DNA from: an uncultured Collinsella sp.
GTDB taxonomy: Bacteria > Actinomycetota > Coriobacteriia > Coriobacteriales > Coriobacteriaceae
Reading direction: 5' to 3'
Assembly: GCA_900544845.1 (NCBI GenBank)
Contig: UQWV01000011.1
Location: 1 to 44,308, forward strand
Length of the DNA: 44,308 bases
The notes below the pieces were generated by a model that worked only from the letters and a program-made list of their open reading frames with translations, ran no database searches and was not told the origin of the DNA. Both the position numbers and the translations under genes were made by a program. Shown one piece after another: positions 12,702 through 21,901 of the stretch (positions are counted from its first letter, which is position 1; every line of letters begins with the position of its first letter).

Positions 12702-14942
12702 TTAGTCAAACAGACTCGGCATGTCGCTTTCTTTCATGAGGGCGCCGGCAGAGGGGAGGCTCTGCGCGGTGAACTTTTCGGCCGAGACGCCGGCGCCAAG
12801 GATTTCCTCGGTTGTGCCGACGGTGGTGACTGAGCGGCCCTTCTTGGCGGTAAAGGCCTGGACGCCCTGCGTGTTGGTGGTCGTCTTGGTCTTGAGCAGC
12901 GACGTGTTGAAGTTCATCAGACGATAGTCGCTCGAGACCAGCGCGATGTCGCGATCTTCCTTGAGCACCTGGGCATACAGCAGCTTGCTGCCGCCGTAGA
13001 TGGCGTTCTTGAGGCGCTTGCGGTTGGTCTTGGTGACGTATCCAGAAAGTGCGACACGCACCACGCGGCCGTTCTCAAAGACAAACAGCACGTCGGCCTT
13101 ATAGTCCTCGGGGTCGATGACCCAGATGACGCTCTCGTCGGGTTCCATCTCAAGATCGGTCGGCAGGTACGAGCCCAGCTGGGCCGACTTGGTGTCCTCA
13201 AACGCCGCAACCTTGCATTTGTACACCTGGCTCTTGTTGGTAAAGACCAGCAGCTCGTGGGTGTTGGAGGACGGGAACTCGATAAAGGGTTTGTCGCCGT
13301 CCTTGTACTTGAGCGTGGTCGCCTTCTTGAGCACGCGGTCCGTCATCTTCTTAAGGTAGCCATCGCGCGAGAGCATGATGGTCACCGGGTACTCCTCGAC
13401 CTCGGGCTCCAAGCTTACCTCGATAACCTCATGGGGCTCGATCCTGCCCGTGCGACGCGGCATCACATATTTCTTGTTGACCGCGGCCAGCTCGTCGCTG
13501 ATGACCTTCTTGATGTTCTCCTCGCTGGAGAGGATCTCCTCAAGCTCGGCAATCTCGCTCTCAAGCTTGGCGATGTCCTTGGTGCGGTTGAGGATGTACT
13601 CCTCGTTGATGTTGCGGAGCTTGAGCTCGGCAACAAACTCGGCCTGGGTCTCGTCGATGTCGAAACCCTTCATAAGGTTGGGCACGACCTCGGCTTCAAG
13701 CTTGGTGCCACGGATGATGGCGATGGCCTTGTCGATGTCGAGCAAGATTGCCTCGAGGCCGTGCAGCAGGTGCAGGCGCTCGGACTTTTTGCCCAGGTCA
13801 AAGTTAATGCGGCGACGCGTGGACTCAATACGCCATTTGACCCACTCGTGCAGAATCTGGCGCACGCCCATAACACGGGGATAGCCGTCGACGAGCACGT
13901 TGAAGTTGCACGAGAACGAATCCTGCAGCGTGGTCGAGCGATAGAGCTTGGCCATGAGCTTGTCGGGGTCGACGCCGCGCTTAAGGTCGATGGCGATGCG
14001 CAGGCCCGAAAGATCGGTCTCGTCGCGGATGTCGGCAATCTCCTTGACCTTGCCCTCCTTGGAGAGCTTGACGATGCGCTCGATGATGACATCGGTCTTG
14101 GTGGTGTAGGGGATCTCGTAGACCTCGATGATGCGCTCTTCGGGAATCCAGCGCCAGCGGGAACGGATCTGGAAGCTGCCAAGACCGGTCTCGATGATCT
14201 TCTCCATCTCCTCGCGGCGGTAGATGATCTCGCCGCCGGTCGAGAAGTCGGGCATGGGCATATACTCGAGCAGGTCGCAGTCGGGATCCTGCAGGTAATG
14301 CATGGTGGCGGTGCAGACCTCGTTGAGGTTGAAACCGCAGATGTCGGACGCCATGGCGACGCCGATGCCTTTGTTGGCCGAAACCAGAATATTGGGGAAC
14401 GTGGTGGGCAGCAGGCGCGGCTCCTTCATGGCGCCGTCGTAGCTGTCAACGAAGTCGACCGGGTCCTTGTCGATGTCCTTAAAGATCTCGGCGCTGATGG
14501 GGGAGAGCTTGGCCTCGGTATAACGCGAGGCGGCGTAGCTCAGGTCGCCCGAATAGTACTTGCCAAAGTTGCCCTTCGACTCCACGAAGGGGGCGAGCAG
14601 TGCCTCGTTGCCGGTGGCCAGACGCACCATCGTCTCGTAGATCGCGGCGTCGCCGTGCGGGTTGAGCTTCATGGTCTGACCCACGATGTTGGCGCTCTTC
14701 TGGCGCTCGCCCTTGAGCAGACCCATCTTGTACATGGTGTAGAGCAGCTTGCGGTGCGAGGGCTTAAAGCCGTCGATCTCGGGGAATGCACGCGAGACGT
14801 TGACGCTCATAGCGTAGGGCATGTAGTTGACCTCGAGCGTCTGCGTGATCGGCTGGTCGGTGACCTCGGAGTGCAGGCCGATGACGTTCTCGGCGTTGAC
14901 CTGCTTTTTCTTGGGCTGGTTCTTCGTCTTCTTCTTTGCCAC
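12702..14942 (-). CDS. parC: DNA topoisomerase IV / gyrase-like subunit A
   Basis: The 746-residue product is a type IIA topoisomerase A subunit. After a lysine-rich N-terminal tail come the winged-helix domain (GFKPSHRKLLYTMYKMGLLK), the active-site Tyr141 in SYAASRYTEAKLS, the tower and coiled coil (KLESEIAELEEILSSEENIK), and a C-terminal DNA-wrapping region. The quinolone pocket is altered: NPHGDAAIYE, where E. coli GyrA has HPHGDSAVYD, so Ala99 replaces the key Ser and Glu103 the Asp. It starts at GTG 14942 and lies 45 bases downstream of the B subunit gene in one operon. It cuts and reseals DNA during chromosome separation. A separate gyrase is presumed elsewhere in the genome. Confidence 0.88.
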   Translation of the reverse strand: MAKKKTKNQPKKKQVNAENVIGLHSEVTDQPITQTLEVNYMPYAMSVNVSRAFPEIDGFKPSHRKLLYTMYKMGLLKGERQKSANIVGQTMKLNPHGDAAIYETMVRLATGNEALLAPFVESKGNFGKYYSGDLSYAASRYTEAKLSPISAEIFKDIDKDPVDFVDSYDGAMKEPRLLPTTFPNILVSANKGIGVAMASDICGFNLNEVCTATMHYLQDPDCDLLEYMPMPDFSTGGEIIYRREEMEKIIETGLGSFQIRSRWRWIPEERIIEVYEIPYTTKTDVIIERIVKLSKEGKVKEIADIRDETDLSGLRIAIDLKRGVDPDKLMAKLYRSTTLQDSFSCNFNVLVDGYPRVMGVRQILHEWVKWRIESTRRRINFDLGKKSERLHLLHGLEAILLDIDKAIAIIRGTKLEAEVVPNLMKGFDIDETQAEFVAELKLRNINEEYILNRTKDIAKLESEIAELEEILSSEENIKKVISDELAAVNKKYVMPRRTGRIEPHEVIEVSLEPEVEEYPVTIMLSRDGYLKKMTDRVLKKATTLKYKDGDKPFIEFPSSNTHELLVFTNKSQVYKCKVAAFEDTKSAQLGSYLPTDLEMEPDESVIWVIDPEDYKADVLFVFENGRVVRVALSGYVTKTNRKRLKNAIYGGSKLLYAQVLKEDRDIALVSSDYRLMNFNTSLLKTKTTTNTQGVQAFTAKKGRSVTTVGTTEEILGAGVSAEKFTAQSLPSAGALMKESDMPSLFD

Positions 14943-14987
14943 GATATCCTCTTGAACTTCTTATGGGCCGTCGTTATCGATTTGCTG

Positions 14988-16985
14988 CTATTGCAGGTCC
15001 AGCTGGTCCAGGTATTCCTTGCCGTGCTCGGAGATATGACGCTTGCGGCCCGCCTCGTCGTTGCCCAGCAACAGGTTGAACATGGTTTCCATCTTGGTGA
15101 CGTCCTCGGGTTCCACCTTGATCAGACGACGCGTCTCGGGGTTCATGGTGGTAAGCCACATCATGTCTGGATCGTTCTCACCAAGACCCTTGGAGCGGTT
15201 GATGGAGCACTTTTGGTCGCCGATCTCCTTAAGGATGCCGTTCTTCTCGAGCTCGGTGTAGGCAAAGTAGGTCTTCTCTTTGCAGTTGATCTCGTAGAGC
15301 GGCGACTCGGCGATATACACGTAACCCTCGTCGATAAGTGTGGGCACCAGGCGGTAGAGCATGGTGAGCACGAGCGTACGGATGTGATAACCGTCGACGT
15401 CGGCGTCCGTACAGATGATGACCTTGTTCCAGTTGAGGTTGTCCAGGTCAAAGGCACCAAGGTTCTTGATGCGCTTGTCTTTGATCTCCACGCCGCAGCC
15501 CAGCACGCGCATGAGGTCCATGATGATGTCGGACTTAAAGATGCGCGGGTAGTCCTCTTTCAGGCAGTTGAGGATCTTACCGCGGACGGGCATAACGCCT
15601 TGGAACTCGGCATCGCGCGAGGTGCGAATGGCGCCTGCTGCCGAGTCGCCCTCTACGATGTAGATCTCGCGACGGTTCTTGTCCTTGGAGCGGCAGTCGA
15701 TGAACTTCTGCACGCGGTTGGCCATGTCGGTCTTCTGCTGCAGGTTGGTCTTGATGCTTTGACGCGTCTTCTCGGCGTTCTCGCGCGAACGCTTGTTGAT
15801 GAGCACCTGCTCCATGATCTTGTTGGCGGCGTCTTTGTTCTCGATCAGGTAGGTCGAGAGGCGTTCCTTAAAGAAGGCCGTCATGGCCTGCTGGATAAAG
15901 CGGTTGTTGATGGCCTTCTTAGTCTGGTTTTCATAGGACGTTTGGGTGGAGAAACAGTTGGTCACCAGCACCAGGCAGTCCTGGACGTCCTGCCATTTGA
16001 TGCCGCTCTCGTTTTTGTTGTACTTGCCCTGTTGCTTAATGTAAGCATCGATGGCACTGGTCAGAGCGCTGCGGGCGGCCTTCTCGGGCGAGCCGCCATT
16101 CTCGAGCCACGATGAGTTGTGGTAGTACTCCTGCATCATGAAGGTGCGCGAGAAGCACATGCACGCGGTAATCTTCACGTTGTAGTCGGGCAGGTCCTCG
16201 CGGTCGCGACCTCGACGGTCGGCCTCGATAAAGAAAGGCTCGGTAAGGTAGTCGGTACCGACCTTCTCGAGCACGTAGTCTTCGATGCCCTTGGGATAGC
16301 AAAAATCCTCTTCGGAAAACTCGCCATCGTCGCCCTCGATGCGCAGGCGGAAGGTCACGTTGGCGTTGACCACGGCCTGGCGGCGCATGGTCTCGCGATA
16401 CCAGTCGTGGGGAATGCTGATCGAGGTAAAGACCTCAAGATCGGGGCGCCACTTGATGGTGGTGCCGGTGCGGTTCTCGTCGCTGGGCTCAATCTCGAGT
16501 GCCTTCTTCTTGGCGCCGACAACCTTGCCCTTCTTAAAGTGCAGGGAGTACTTGTTGCCATCGCGCCAAACCGTGACGTCCATGTACTCGGAGGCGTACT
16601 GGGTCGCGCACGAGCCCAGGCCGTTGGTACCGAGCGAGAAGTCGTAGTCGCCGCCCTGGTTGTTATTGTATTTGCCGCCGGCGTAGAGCTCGCAAAAGAC
16701 GAGCTCCCAGTTAAAGCGCTTCTCGGAGGGGTTCCAGTCGAGCGGGCAGCCACGGCCATTGTCCTCTACCTGGATAGAGCCATCGCGAAAGGCGGTAAGG
16801 GTGATGAGCTTGCCGTAGCCCTGGCGCGCCTCGTCAACGGCGTTGGACAGGATCTCGAAGGCAGCATGCGCGCAGCCGTCGAGTCCGTCCGAGCCAAAGA
16901 TGACGGCGGGGCGCAGGCGTACGCGCTCCTCGTCCTTGAGCTGGCGGATACTGTCGTTACCATAGTTTGCGGTGTTTTTTGCCAT
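14988..16985 (-). CDS. parE: DNA topoisomerase IV / gyrase-like subunit B
   Basis: The 665-residue product is the ATPase subunit. The GHKL ATP site is visible as FEILSNAVDEARQGY, VEDNGRGCPLD and the glycine loop SLGTNGLGSCATQYASEY, which differs from the classical GGLHGVG. The Toprim domain has IVEGDSAAGAIRTSRDAEFQ and ICTDADVDGYHIRTLVLTML, and the C-terminus has NRSKGLGENDPDMMW. It is a typical-length short ParE-type subunit without the long GyrB insert, but fairly divergent. ATG 16985 lies behind a GAGAGAG stretch. Pairs with parC immediately downstream. Confidence 0.88.
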   Translation of the reverse strand: MAKNTANYGNDSIRQLKDEERVRLRPAVIFGSDGLDGCAHAAFEILSNAVDEARQGYGKLITLTAFRDGSIQVEDNGRGCPLDWNPSEKRFNWELVFCELYAGGKYNNNQGGDYDFSLGTNGLGSCATQYASEYMDVTVWRDGNKYSLHFKKGKVVGAKKKALEIEPSDENRTGTTIKWRPDLEVFTSISIPHDWYRETMRRQAVVNANVTFRLRIEGDDGEFSEEDFCYPKGIEDYVLEKVGTDYLTEPFFIEADRRGRDREDLPDYNVKITACMCFSRTFMMQEYYHNSSWLENGGSPEKAARSALTSAIDAYIKQQGKYNKNESGIKWQDVQDCLVLVTNCFSTQTSYENQTKKAINNRFIQQAMTAFFKERLSTYLIENKDAANKIMEQVLINKRSRENAEKTRQSIKTNLQQKTDMANRVQKFIDCRSKDKNRREIYIVEGDSAAGAIRTSRDAEFQGVMPVRGKILNCLKEDYPRIFKSDIIMDLMRVLGCGVEIKDKRIKNLGAFDLDNLNWNKVIICTDADVDGYHIRTLVLTMLYRLVPTLIDEGYVYIAESPLYEINCKEKTYFAYTELEKNGILKEIGDQKCSINRSKGLGENDPDMMWLTTMNPETRRLIKVEPEDVTKMETMFNLLLGNDEAGRKRHISEHGKEYLDQLDLQ

Positions 16986-17083
16986 ACTCGCTCTCTCGGT
17001 GCTCCTTTGCTGCGTTTAAGTCATATAGATAGTCAAGGTAGCATAGCCCAGCCCACAGACGATTCCACCCAACACGAAATCCA

Positions 17084-17152
17084 TCGAACAATAGTTCGAA
17101 CTTAGGCTGAAAAGAGCTCACTCGGACAAAACCGAGTCGGTTTTGTCCGAGT
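17084..17152. repeat. two palindromes upstream of parE
   Basis: TCGAAC-AATA-GTTCGA spans 17084-17099. ACTCGGACAAAACCGA (17120-17135) is followed after one base by its exact reverse complement (17137-17152). The latter is a near-perfect 33-base palindrome and looks like a strong operator or cruciform site. It may control parE (minus strand) or the small plus-strand ORF at 17171. Confidence 0.8.
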
Positions 17153-17170
17153 AAGTTTGAAGACGGCCGA

Positions 17171-17287
17171 ATGTGTCTTGCTGCGTTTGCGGTTGGATAC
17201 GTTGTCGAAGACGTGTCGTGCGGATTGTTGGCGAAAAGACGGCGTGCCAAGCTCGAGGCAGAACTCGACTCCACTGACGATATCTAA
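17171..17287 (+). CDS. possible 38-residue small protein
   Basis: An ATG at 17171 opens MCLAAFAVGYVVEDVSCGLL followed by a charged tail AKRRRAKLEAELDSTDDI. The layout, one hydrophobic segment then a basic-acidic helix, resembles genuine small membrane proteins. It lies alone in a ~390-base gap, with a long palindrome before it. There is no strong ribosome binding site. I do not recognise the family; it may not be expressed. Confidence 0.3.
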   Translation: MCLAAFAVGYVVEDVSCGLLAKRRRAKLEAELDSTDDI

Positions 17288-17293
17288 TGCGAT

Positions 17294-17327
17294 ATGGGCT
17301 GGCTCTGGGTATCCAGAACCAGCCCAT
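17294..17327 (-). terminator. hairpin downstream of the large surface-protein gene
   Basis: ATGGGCTGG pairs with CCAGCCCAT around an inner CTGG/CCAG stem, 49 bases past the stop of the gene at 17377. The T-tract on the minus strand is weak, so termination is probable but not certain. Confidence 0.5.
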
Positions 17328-17376
17328 TTGATGTTCGATGAGCCGAGTCGGCGTCTCTCACAAAGGTAACTGGGAG

Positions 17377-20300
17377 CTAGCGAGGCCTATCCGAATTGAC
17401 CTCATTGGCGGTGTCTTTTTCGAGCGCCGTGCGGCGGGCGCTGTAGGCGACGAGGCCGGCGCCTGCCGCGGCGAGTGCTGCTGCGGCTGCCGTAAGGGGA
17501 GCGTTGACATCGCCCGTGCCAGCGAGCGCGCCCGCTTTTCCGGAGCGTTTGTTATTGCTGTGGTCCTTGCCACTGCCGGAGCTGCTTCCGCCGGAGCCGC
17601 CGCCCTCGTCGGTACCGCCGCCACTCGAGCCGCCATCGTCGTCTGCTGTCATCGGGGCGTCGTGAAGTCCTGTCGTATCCGCGCTGTCGTATACGCCGAC
17701 CTGAACTTCTGAGCGTTCGCATGCCGCGTCGGGCACATGAAGCTCGTGCAGTACGGCACCCAGCGCTGAGTTTGCGCCCGGTCGAATTTCCTCGAGCGTT
17801 ACGGGATCGAGCGCCACCAGATTACGCGCCTTCGCATATAGCGTTACGCGTTTGCCCACCTCGTCGCTCCAACTCTCGGGGATGGCGAAGCTCATGCGGA
17901 ACTGTGCCGTGCAACCCGGTGCCAGCACGGCGTTGCCACTGTCGGCTACCAGCGGGTGCGTTGCAAAATGTGCGCCCAGCGTCTCGAGCGTGTACTTCAC
18001 GTGTGTCATGTCGTTGGCCGAAGCGTCCTCGGCAAGCTCTGGATCGTAGATCGATGCCATGCGTGCGTTCACTCCGAACCCGATGGATGCGCTGGAGAAC
18101 GGCTGACTGGAGCCCTCTCGGTACAGATCGATCGTGCCGGCGGTCAGCAAGGTGTTGCCGTCGTTTCGCACCGTGACCATGAAGGATTCGCCTGCTGCTC
18201 CGGGCACCACCGCGCCCGAGGTAGCGACTGCGCCCGTCGGAGTGGCACACGCCACCAAGGGCACTTCGATGCCGTGTAGTTCTGCCTCGCTCTTCTCCGC
18301 GCTCACAATGTGCGTGGCGAGCGCGGAGAGCATGCTCCCCGACGTCAAAAATGTCGTTATCTGATCGACGGGATGGTCCAGCTCGCACATCACGAACGGC
18401 TCCGTGAACAGATCGCCTGCCAAGGTGCTGGCGAAGATGCGGAAGTGCTTGCCCATCACTGCTACCGGGTTGCCTTCTTCGTCGTAGGTTTGTCCCACCT
18501 TGCCATCGGTGTTCTCTACATAGAGCACGCACCTGCCGTTGTTGCTTACGCTGAACGATGCCGGGCCGCAGCCTGCGGCACCCACGGGCTGCGTTGCAAA
18601 TACCGATGCGCCTCGCGTCCAAGTAATATGCTGCAGTTGCTCGTTGACGGTAGCCAAAAAGCTCGTGTGCTGCGGCCACGGCACCGCGTGGGGTACTGTG
18701 GCATCTGGCGACATAACGCCCCAGCCCGCAATGGACTGGCCGATCACGGCGTACGATGCACAGCCACAACCGCCTGCGGTCTCGTATGCAACGGGCACCA
18801 CCATTTTGCCGTTGATATTCTCGGGCGCGCCGAGCTCGATGCTCGACGGTGCCTGCGGAAAGCGGAGAACTTGGCGGAACGTCAGGCTGTCGCCCGAAAC
18901 GTCCGACCACAGGGTAAAGCACTCCAGCGCAACCTCGGCCTCGCTGCCGAGCGCCTTTTCTGCGGTGGTTCCGCGGCGGTGGAGGTAGGCGCCCGACAGG
19001 CGCCCGTTGACAAGTGTCTTGCCCACCGTGATGCGTGGGCACTGCAGGCAATGGTAGCCATCCTCCTGAAGGCGGCCGCGCGAGATGCTGCGCCACGACG
19101 TGTGCGATACCACGCGAACTCCGTCGTTGCTTATGCACAGGCGCACAACGGACAGTATGCCGGTTGTGCTTGCCATATCGAAAAGGGTGTCGTCGCCGGC
19201 GGGGCGCTCGCCCGAGACCAGCAGCACGTAGGCGTCCTGGTTTCCTCTTCCGTCCGTATATTCCACTACGTCGAAGTCGTAATCGTATATGCTGTCGCGC
19301 TCCACGTCGCCCTCGCCAAACCCAAGGGGAAAGTCCACAGGCGTGGGAGCGGACCACGTTCCGTTTGCCTTTGTGTGTACCACCAGGCGCGAGCGACCAT
19401 TGTCGCCGTAGCGCACCGAGGCGATACGGAACAGGCATTCTACGCCGGCAATCATTGCCAGCTTCATGTGGGCTTCGCTGAGCACGCCAGCAAACAGCAC
19501 GTTGTCGCTCGAGGGCTTGATGCCGCCACGCTCGTCCTCCGACACGCCGGCAGAATCGGCGTTCGGGTCGGCAACGGTGTTCGTTGCCTGACCGATGTAG
19601 GTGTACTCATACATCGGCGCGGCGTTTTCGTCGTTCTCTATCAGTGCATGGACGAAATGCTCGATCTGTCCCGTGTCGTCGCTTTCTGCATCCGCCTCGA
19701 GCTCAATGCGCGTGACCGCTTGATCCCAATCGCGCACGACAGGCGCGGCGTTTACGGCAGTGGCCTTAACCTCGGCGCGTGCGAGCAGTTCGGCGTTGGT
19801 GACGATGGTGGCCGATGCGATAAATTGCGGCACACCACCCGCCTCGGCGTTGCCGGCCGAGCCGAAGCAGGCATCCAGCGTATAAGGCGTATCTCCATCC
19901 AATGCGAGCTCAGAGCGCTGGAGCACATACTGGCTGCCATTGTTCACCGACATATTCCACGAATCGAGGAGTGTGGGCCACGACCCCGACCAAGCCTTGG
20001 TGGTCCACTTGAACATTACGAACTGGAGTATCACATCGACATCGACGTCTGCACCTACGCGCAGTCGCGGAAGCTGGTGTCCATCTGCCTTCTCGTACCC
20101 AATGAACAGCGTGAGGGATGCGGCGCCGCGCACGGCAGACGAAGCGACGCCTGCAACGCCGGCGCCAAAGGTGACGGCGAGCCCGATCTGGATGGTGAAC
20201 GAGCCCGACGTGTTTGAATAGTCGAGCGAAATGTTTTTAAAAAACGCCGCGCCGCTGCCGTGCGTGTGGGCACCCACGGCGAGCGCCAGCTTCGCCAGCA

Positions 20301-21744
20301 CCCAGGGGTTGACGTTTAGGAAAAACGGCACCGGTCCTAGGGTAAACTGCTCGGTCCAATTGAGGTCGGTTCTTACCTGGAAGAGGGCCTTAATATTGCC
20401 GTATGCGGGGTCGTTGTTGTTACCCCAGGTTTTGCCCACCCAATCGTAGGCGAGCGAGCCGTACAGCTGTGTGGCGATATCCATCGTGAACAGCGGCGTG
20501 CAATGGTGGCGAAGGAGCTTGGTGTTTCTTGGATCGGTGCCCGAACCGGCACTCATGCTTTTGTACTGATTCCACTTCCCCTCCATCTCGTCGAGGTAGC
20601 GGTTTGCCTGCTTGGCGCCCGACTCACGCGGTGACTTCTTCCAGTACTCCGGATCCGGATTGCCCGAATCGTTCATATAGCTGGCTGGTTTGTATCCTCC
20701 GCCAAACAGCACGTATCCAGCAAACGAGAAATCGAAGAGGATCGGAAATGTGGGCATCCAGCACGTGAACTTATTGCCGCCGATGCCGGGAAACGCCGCG
20801 GGGAAATCAAACGGAGTGATCTCTTGGTCCATGGTGGTGGGGACGATAGTGGTCGAGCCCGATTCTGCCTTTGCCGCCGGCGCAGTGACAACGGCCATGG
20901 GGGAGGAGAGCGTGTAGGTTTTGCCCTGGTAGTCGAGGACAAAGCGCAGCTTGCATCCTTCTTCCAGAAGGCTCGATGCCACGTCGAGGAACTTGTCTTC
21001 GAGCGTGAACGTCGCCAGATTATCCGCGCCCGATGCGCTGGCCTTGACTTGGCCAATCTGCGTGACGGTTTCGGATGAGCTGCCCGCAGCGGGCATCACT
21101 TTATTGATATGCAACGTTGCCTGCCCGCCCTGCGGCAGATGGGCCTGCACGGTAAAAGCGTGCGTGTCGGGCTGATCGTTTGCTGCTTCGTCCGCTGGCA
21201 ATGCCATGAACGTGGCTTCAGCGTACTGGATGTCCCATTCGTCGAATGTGAGCTGGCGGAAGTACGGCTCGCCGTCGGAAAGCGGACGCGTGGGCGCGGT
21301 TATGGCGGTGCCGCCCTGGATACGCGCAAGGGGAATCTCGACATCACGGTAGCCCGCCATGCTAATGGAGATGCCGCCGTTAAAGTCGTACGCGTCGAGA
21401 AGCGTTGCCTCGTCCGCGTAGCCTTCCGAAAGAGGGGCGATCTCAAAGATGGCTGTGCCTTCTTCATCGGTAGTGGCGGTGAGCTGCTTGCCTGCGGCAT
21501 AGCGCGATGTGAGCGTGACCTGGGCACCTGTGATGGGCGTATTCTTGTTGGCGACGTCGACCACGACCACACCAAACATGGTGCGCGAGAGAACGAGCAC
21601 CCTGAAGGGGTCTTTTTCGTCGGCATAGGCTTCGGTGGGCGCGATCGGCAATATGAAGGCGTTTGCGCTTCCCGGCACGCGCGGCAACATAATGCTCGCC
21701 AGCGAGGACGCTCCGGCAACAAGTAGCGAACGGCGATCAAGCAT
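17377..21744 (-). CDS. large Tat-exported, sortase-anchored surface protein
   Basis: The 1455-residue product begins MLDRRSLLVAGASSLASIML, a twin-arginine signal with the RR pair just before the hydrophobic stretch, then an Ala-rich cleavage region. Residues ~45-150 look like a carboxypeptidase-regulatory/Ig-like fold (VVDVANKNTPITGAQVTLTS). The long middle has a hydrophobic stretch (~460-540), then repeated beta-rich segments, and near the end a CARDB-like domain (GESFMVTVRNDGNTLL). The C-terminus has a Gly/Ser/Asp linker, the sorting motif LAGTGD, a hydrophobic stretch and SARR. ATG 21744 has GGGAG upstream; the longer ORF to 21840 would spoil the signal. Function unknown; likely an adhesin or polymer-binding protein that folds before export. 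Confidence 0.8.
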   Translation of the reverse strand: MLDRRSLLVAGASSLASIMLPRVPGSANAFILPIAPTEAYADEKDPFRVLVLSRTMFGVVVVDVANKNTPITGAQVTLTSRYAAGKQLTATTDEEGTAIFEIAPLSEGYADEATLLDAYDFNGGISISMAGYRDVEIPLARIQGGTAITAPTRPLSDGEPYFRQLTFDEWDIQYAEATFMALPADEAANDQPDTHAFTVQAHLPQGGQATLHINKVMPAAGSSSETVTQIGQVKASASGADNLATFTLEDKFLDVASSLLEEGCKLRFVLDYQGKTYTLSSPMAVVTAPAAKAESGSTTIVPTTMDQEITPFDFPAAFPGIGGNKFTCWMPTFPILFDFSFAGYVLFGGGYKPASYMNDSGNPDPEYWKKSPRESGAKQANRYLDEMEGKWNQYKSMSAGSGTDPRNTKLLRHHCTPLFTMDIATQLYGSLAYDWVGKTWGNNNDPAYGNIKALFQVRTDLNWTEQFTLGPVPFFLNVNPWVLAKLALAVGAHTHGSGAAFFKNISLDYSNTSGSFTIQIGLAVTFGAGVAGVASSAVRGAASLTLFIGYEKADGHQLPRLRVGADVDVDVILQFVMFKWTTKAWSGSWPTLLDSWNMSVNNGSQYVLQRSELALDGDTPYTLDACFGSAGNAEAGGVPQFIASATIVTNAELLARAEVKATAVNAAPVVRDWDQAVTRIELEADAESDDTGQIEHFVHALIENDENAAPMYEYTYIGQATNTVADPNADSAGVSEDERGGIKPSSDNVLFAGVLSEAHMKLAMIAGVECLFRIASVRYGDNGRSRLVVHTKANGTWSAPTPVDFPLGFGEGDVERDSIYDYDFDVVEYTDGRGNQDAYVLLVSGERPAGDDTLFDMASTTGILSVVRLCISNDGVRVVSHTSWRSISRGRLQEDGYHCLQCPRITVGKTLVNGRLSGAYLHRRGTTAEKALGSEAEVALECFTLWSDVSGDSLTFRQVLRFPQAPSSIELGAPENINGKMVVPVAYETAGGCGCASYAVIGQSIAGWGVMSPDATVPHAVPWPQHTSFLATVNEQLQHITWTRGASVFATQPVGAAGCGPASFSVSNNGRCVLYVENTDGKVGQTYDEEGNPVAVMGKHFRIFASTLAGDLFTEPFVMCELDHPVDQITTFLTSGSMLSALATHIVSAEKSEAELHGIEVPLVACATPTGAVATSGAVVPGAAGESFMVTVRNDGNTLLTAGTIDLYREGSSQPFSSASIGFGVNARMASIYDPELAEDASANDMTHVKYTLETLGAHFATHPLVADSGNAVLAPGCTAQFRMSFAIPESWSDEVGKRVTLYAKARNLVALDPVTLEEIRPGANSALGAVLHELHVPDAACERSEVQVGVYDSADTTGLHDAPMTADDDGGSSGGGTDEGGGSGGSSSGSGKDHSNNKRSGKAGALAGTGDVNAPLTAAAAALAAAGAGLVAYSARRTALEKDTANEVNSDRPR

Positions 21745-21901
21745 CTTTGGCTCCCATCCCGCAGGTATCGGTGGAAATAATCCAATTTTGCGAGAAGGTG
21801 CCCCGTGGCGGTAGTGCCGTTCGATGGCCAAAATGTCCAATTTGAGTGCGCGAAAGCGTCAGGCCCCCGGAGCGCTTTCAATACGCCGGGCAGTTTGGCC
21901 G

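Noticed and set aside
13257..16115. 952-codon open frame antisense to parC/parE
   Set aside because: Mirror of GC-rich codon structure of the two topoisomerase genes; it crosses both genes and their junction and has no ribosome binding site or recognisable domain.
18310..20217. 635-codon frame antisense to the large surface protein, and the 538-codon frame at 17822-19438
   Set aside because: Shadows of the real gene; the translated composition is rich in Arg/His/Ala with no fold, and the real frame carries signal and sorting motifs.
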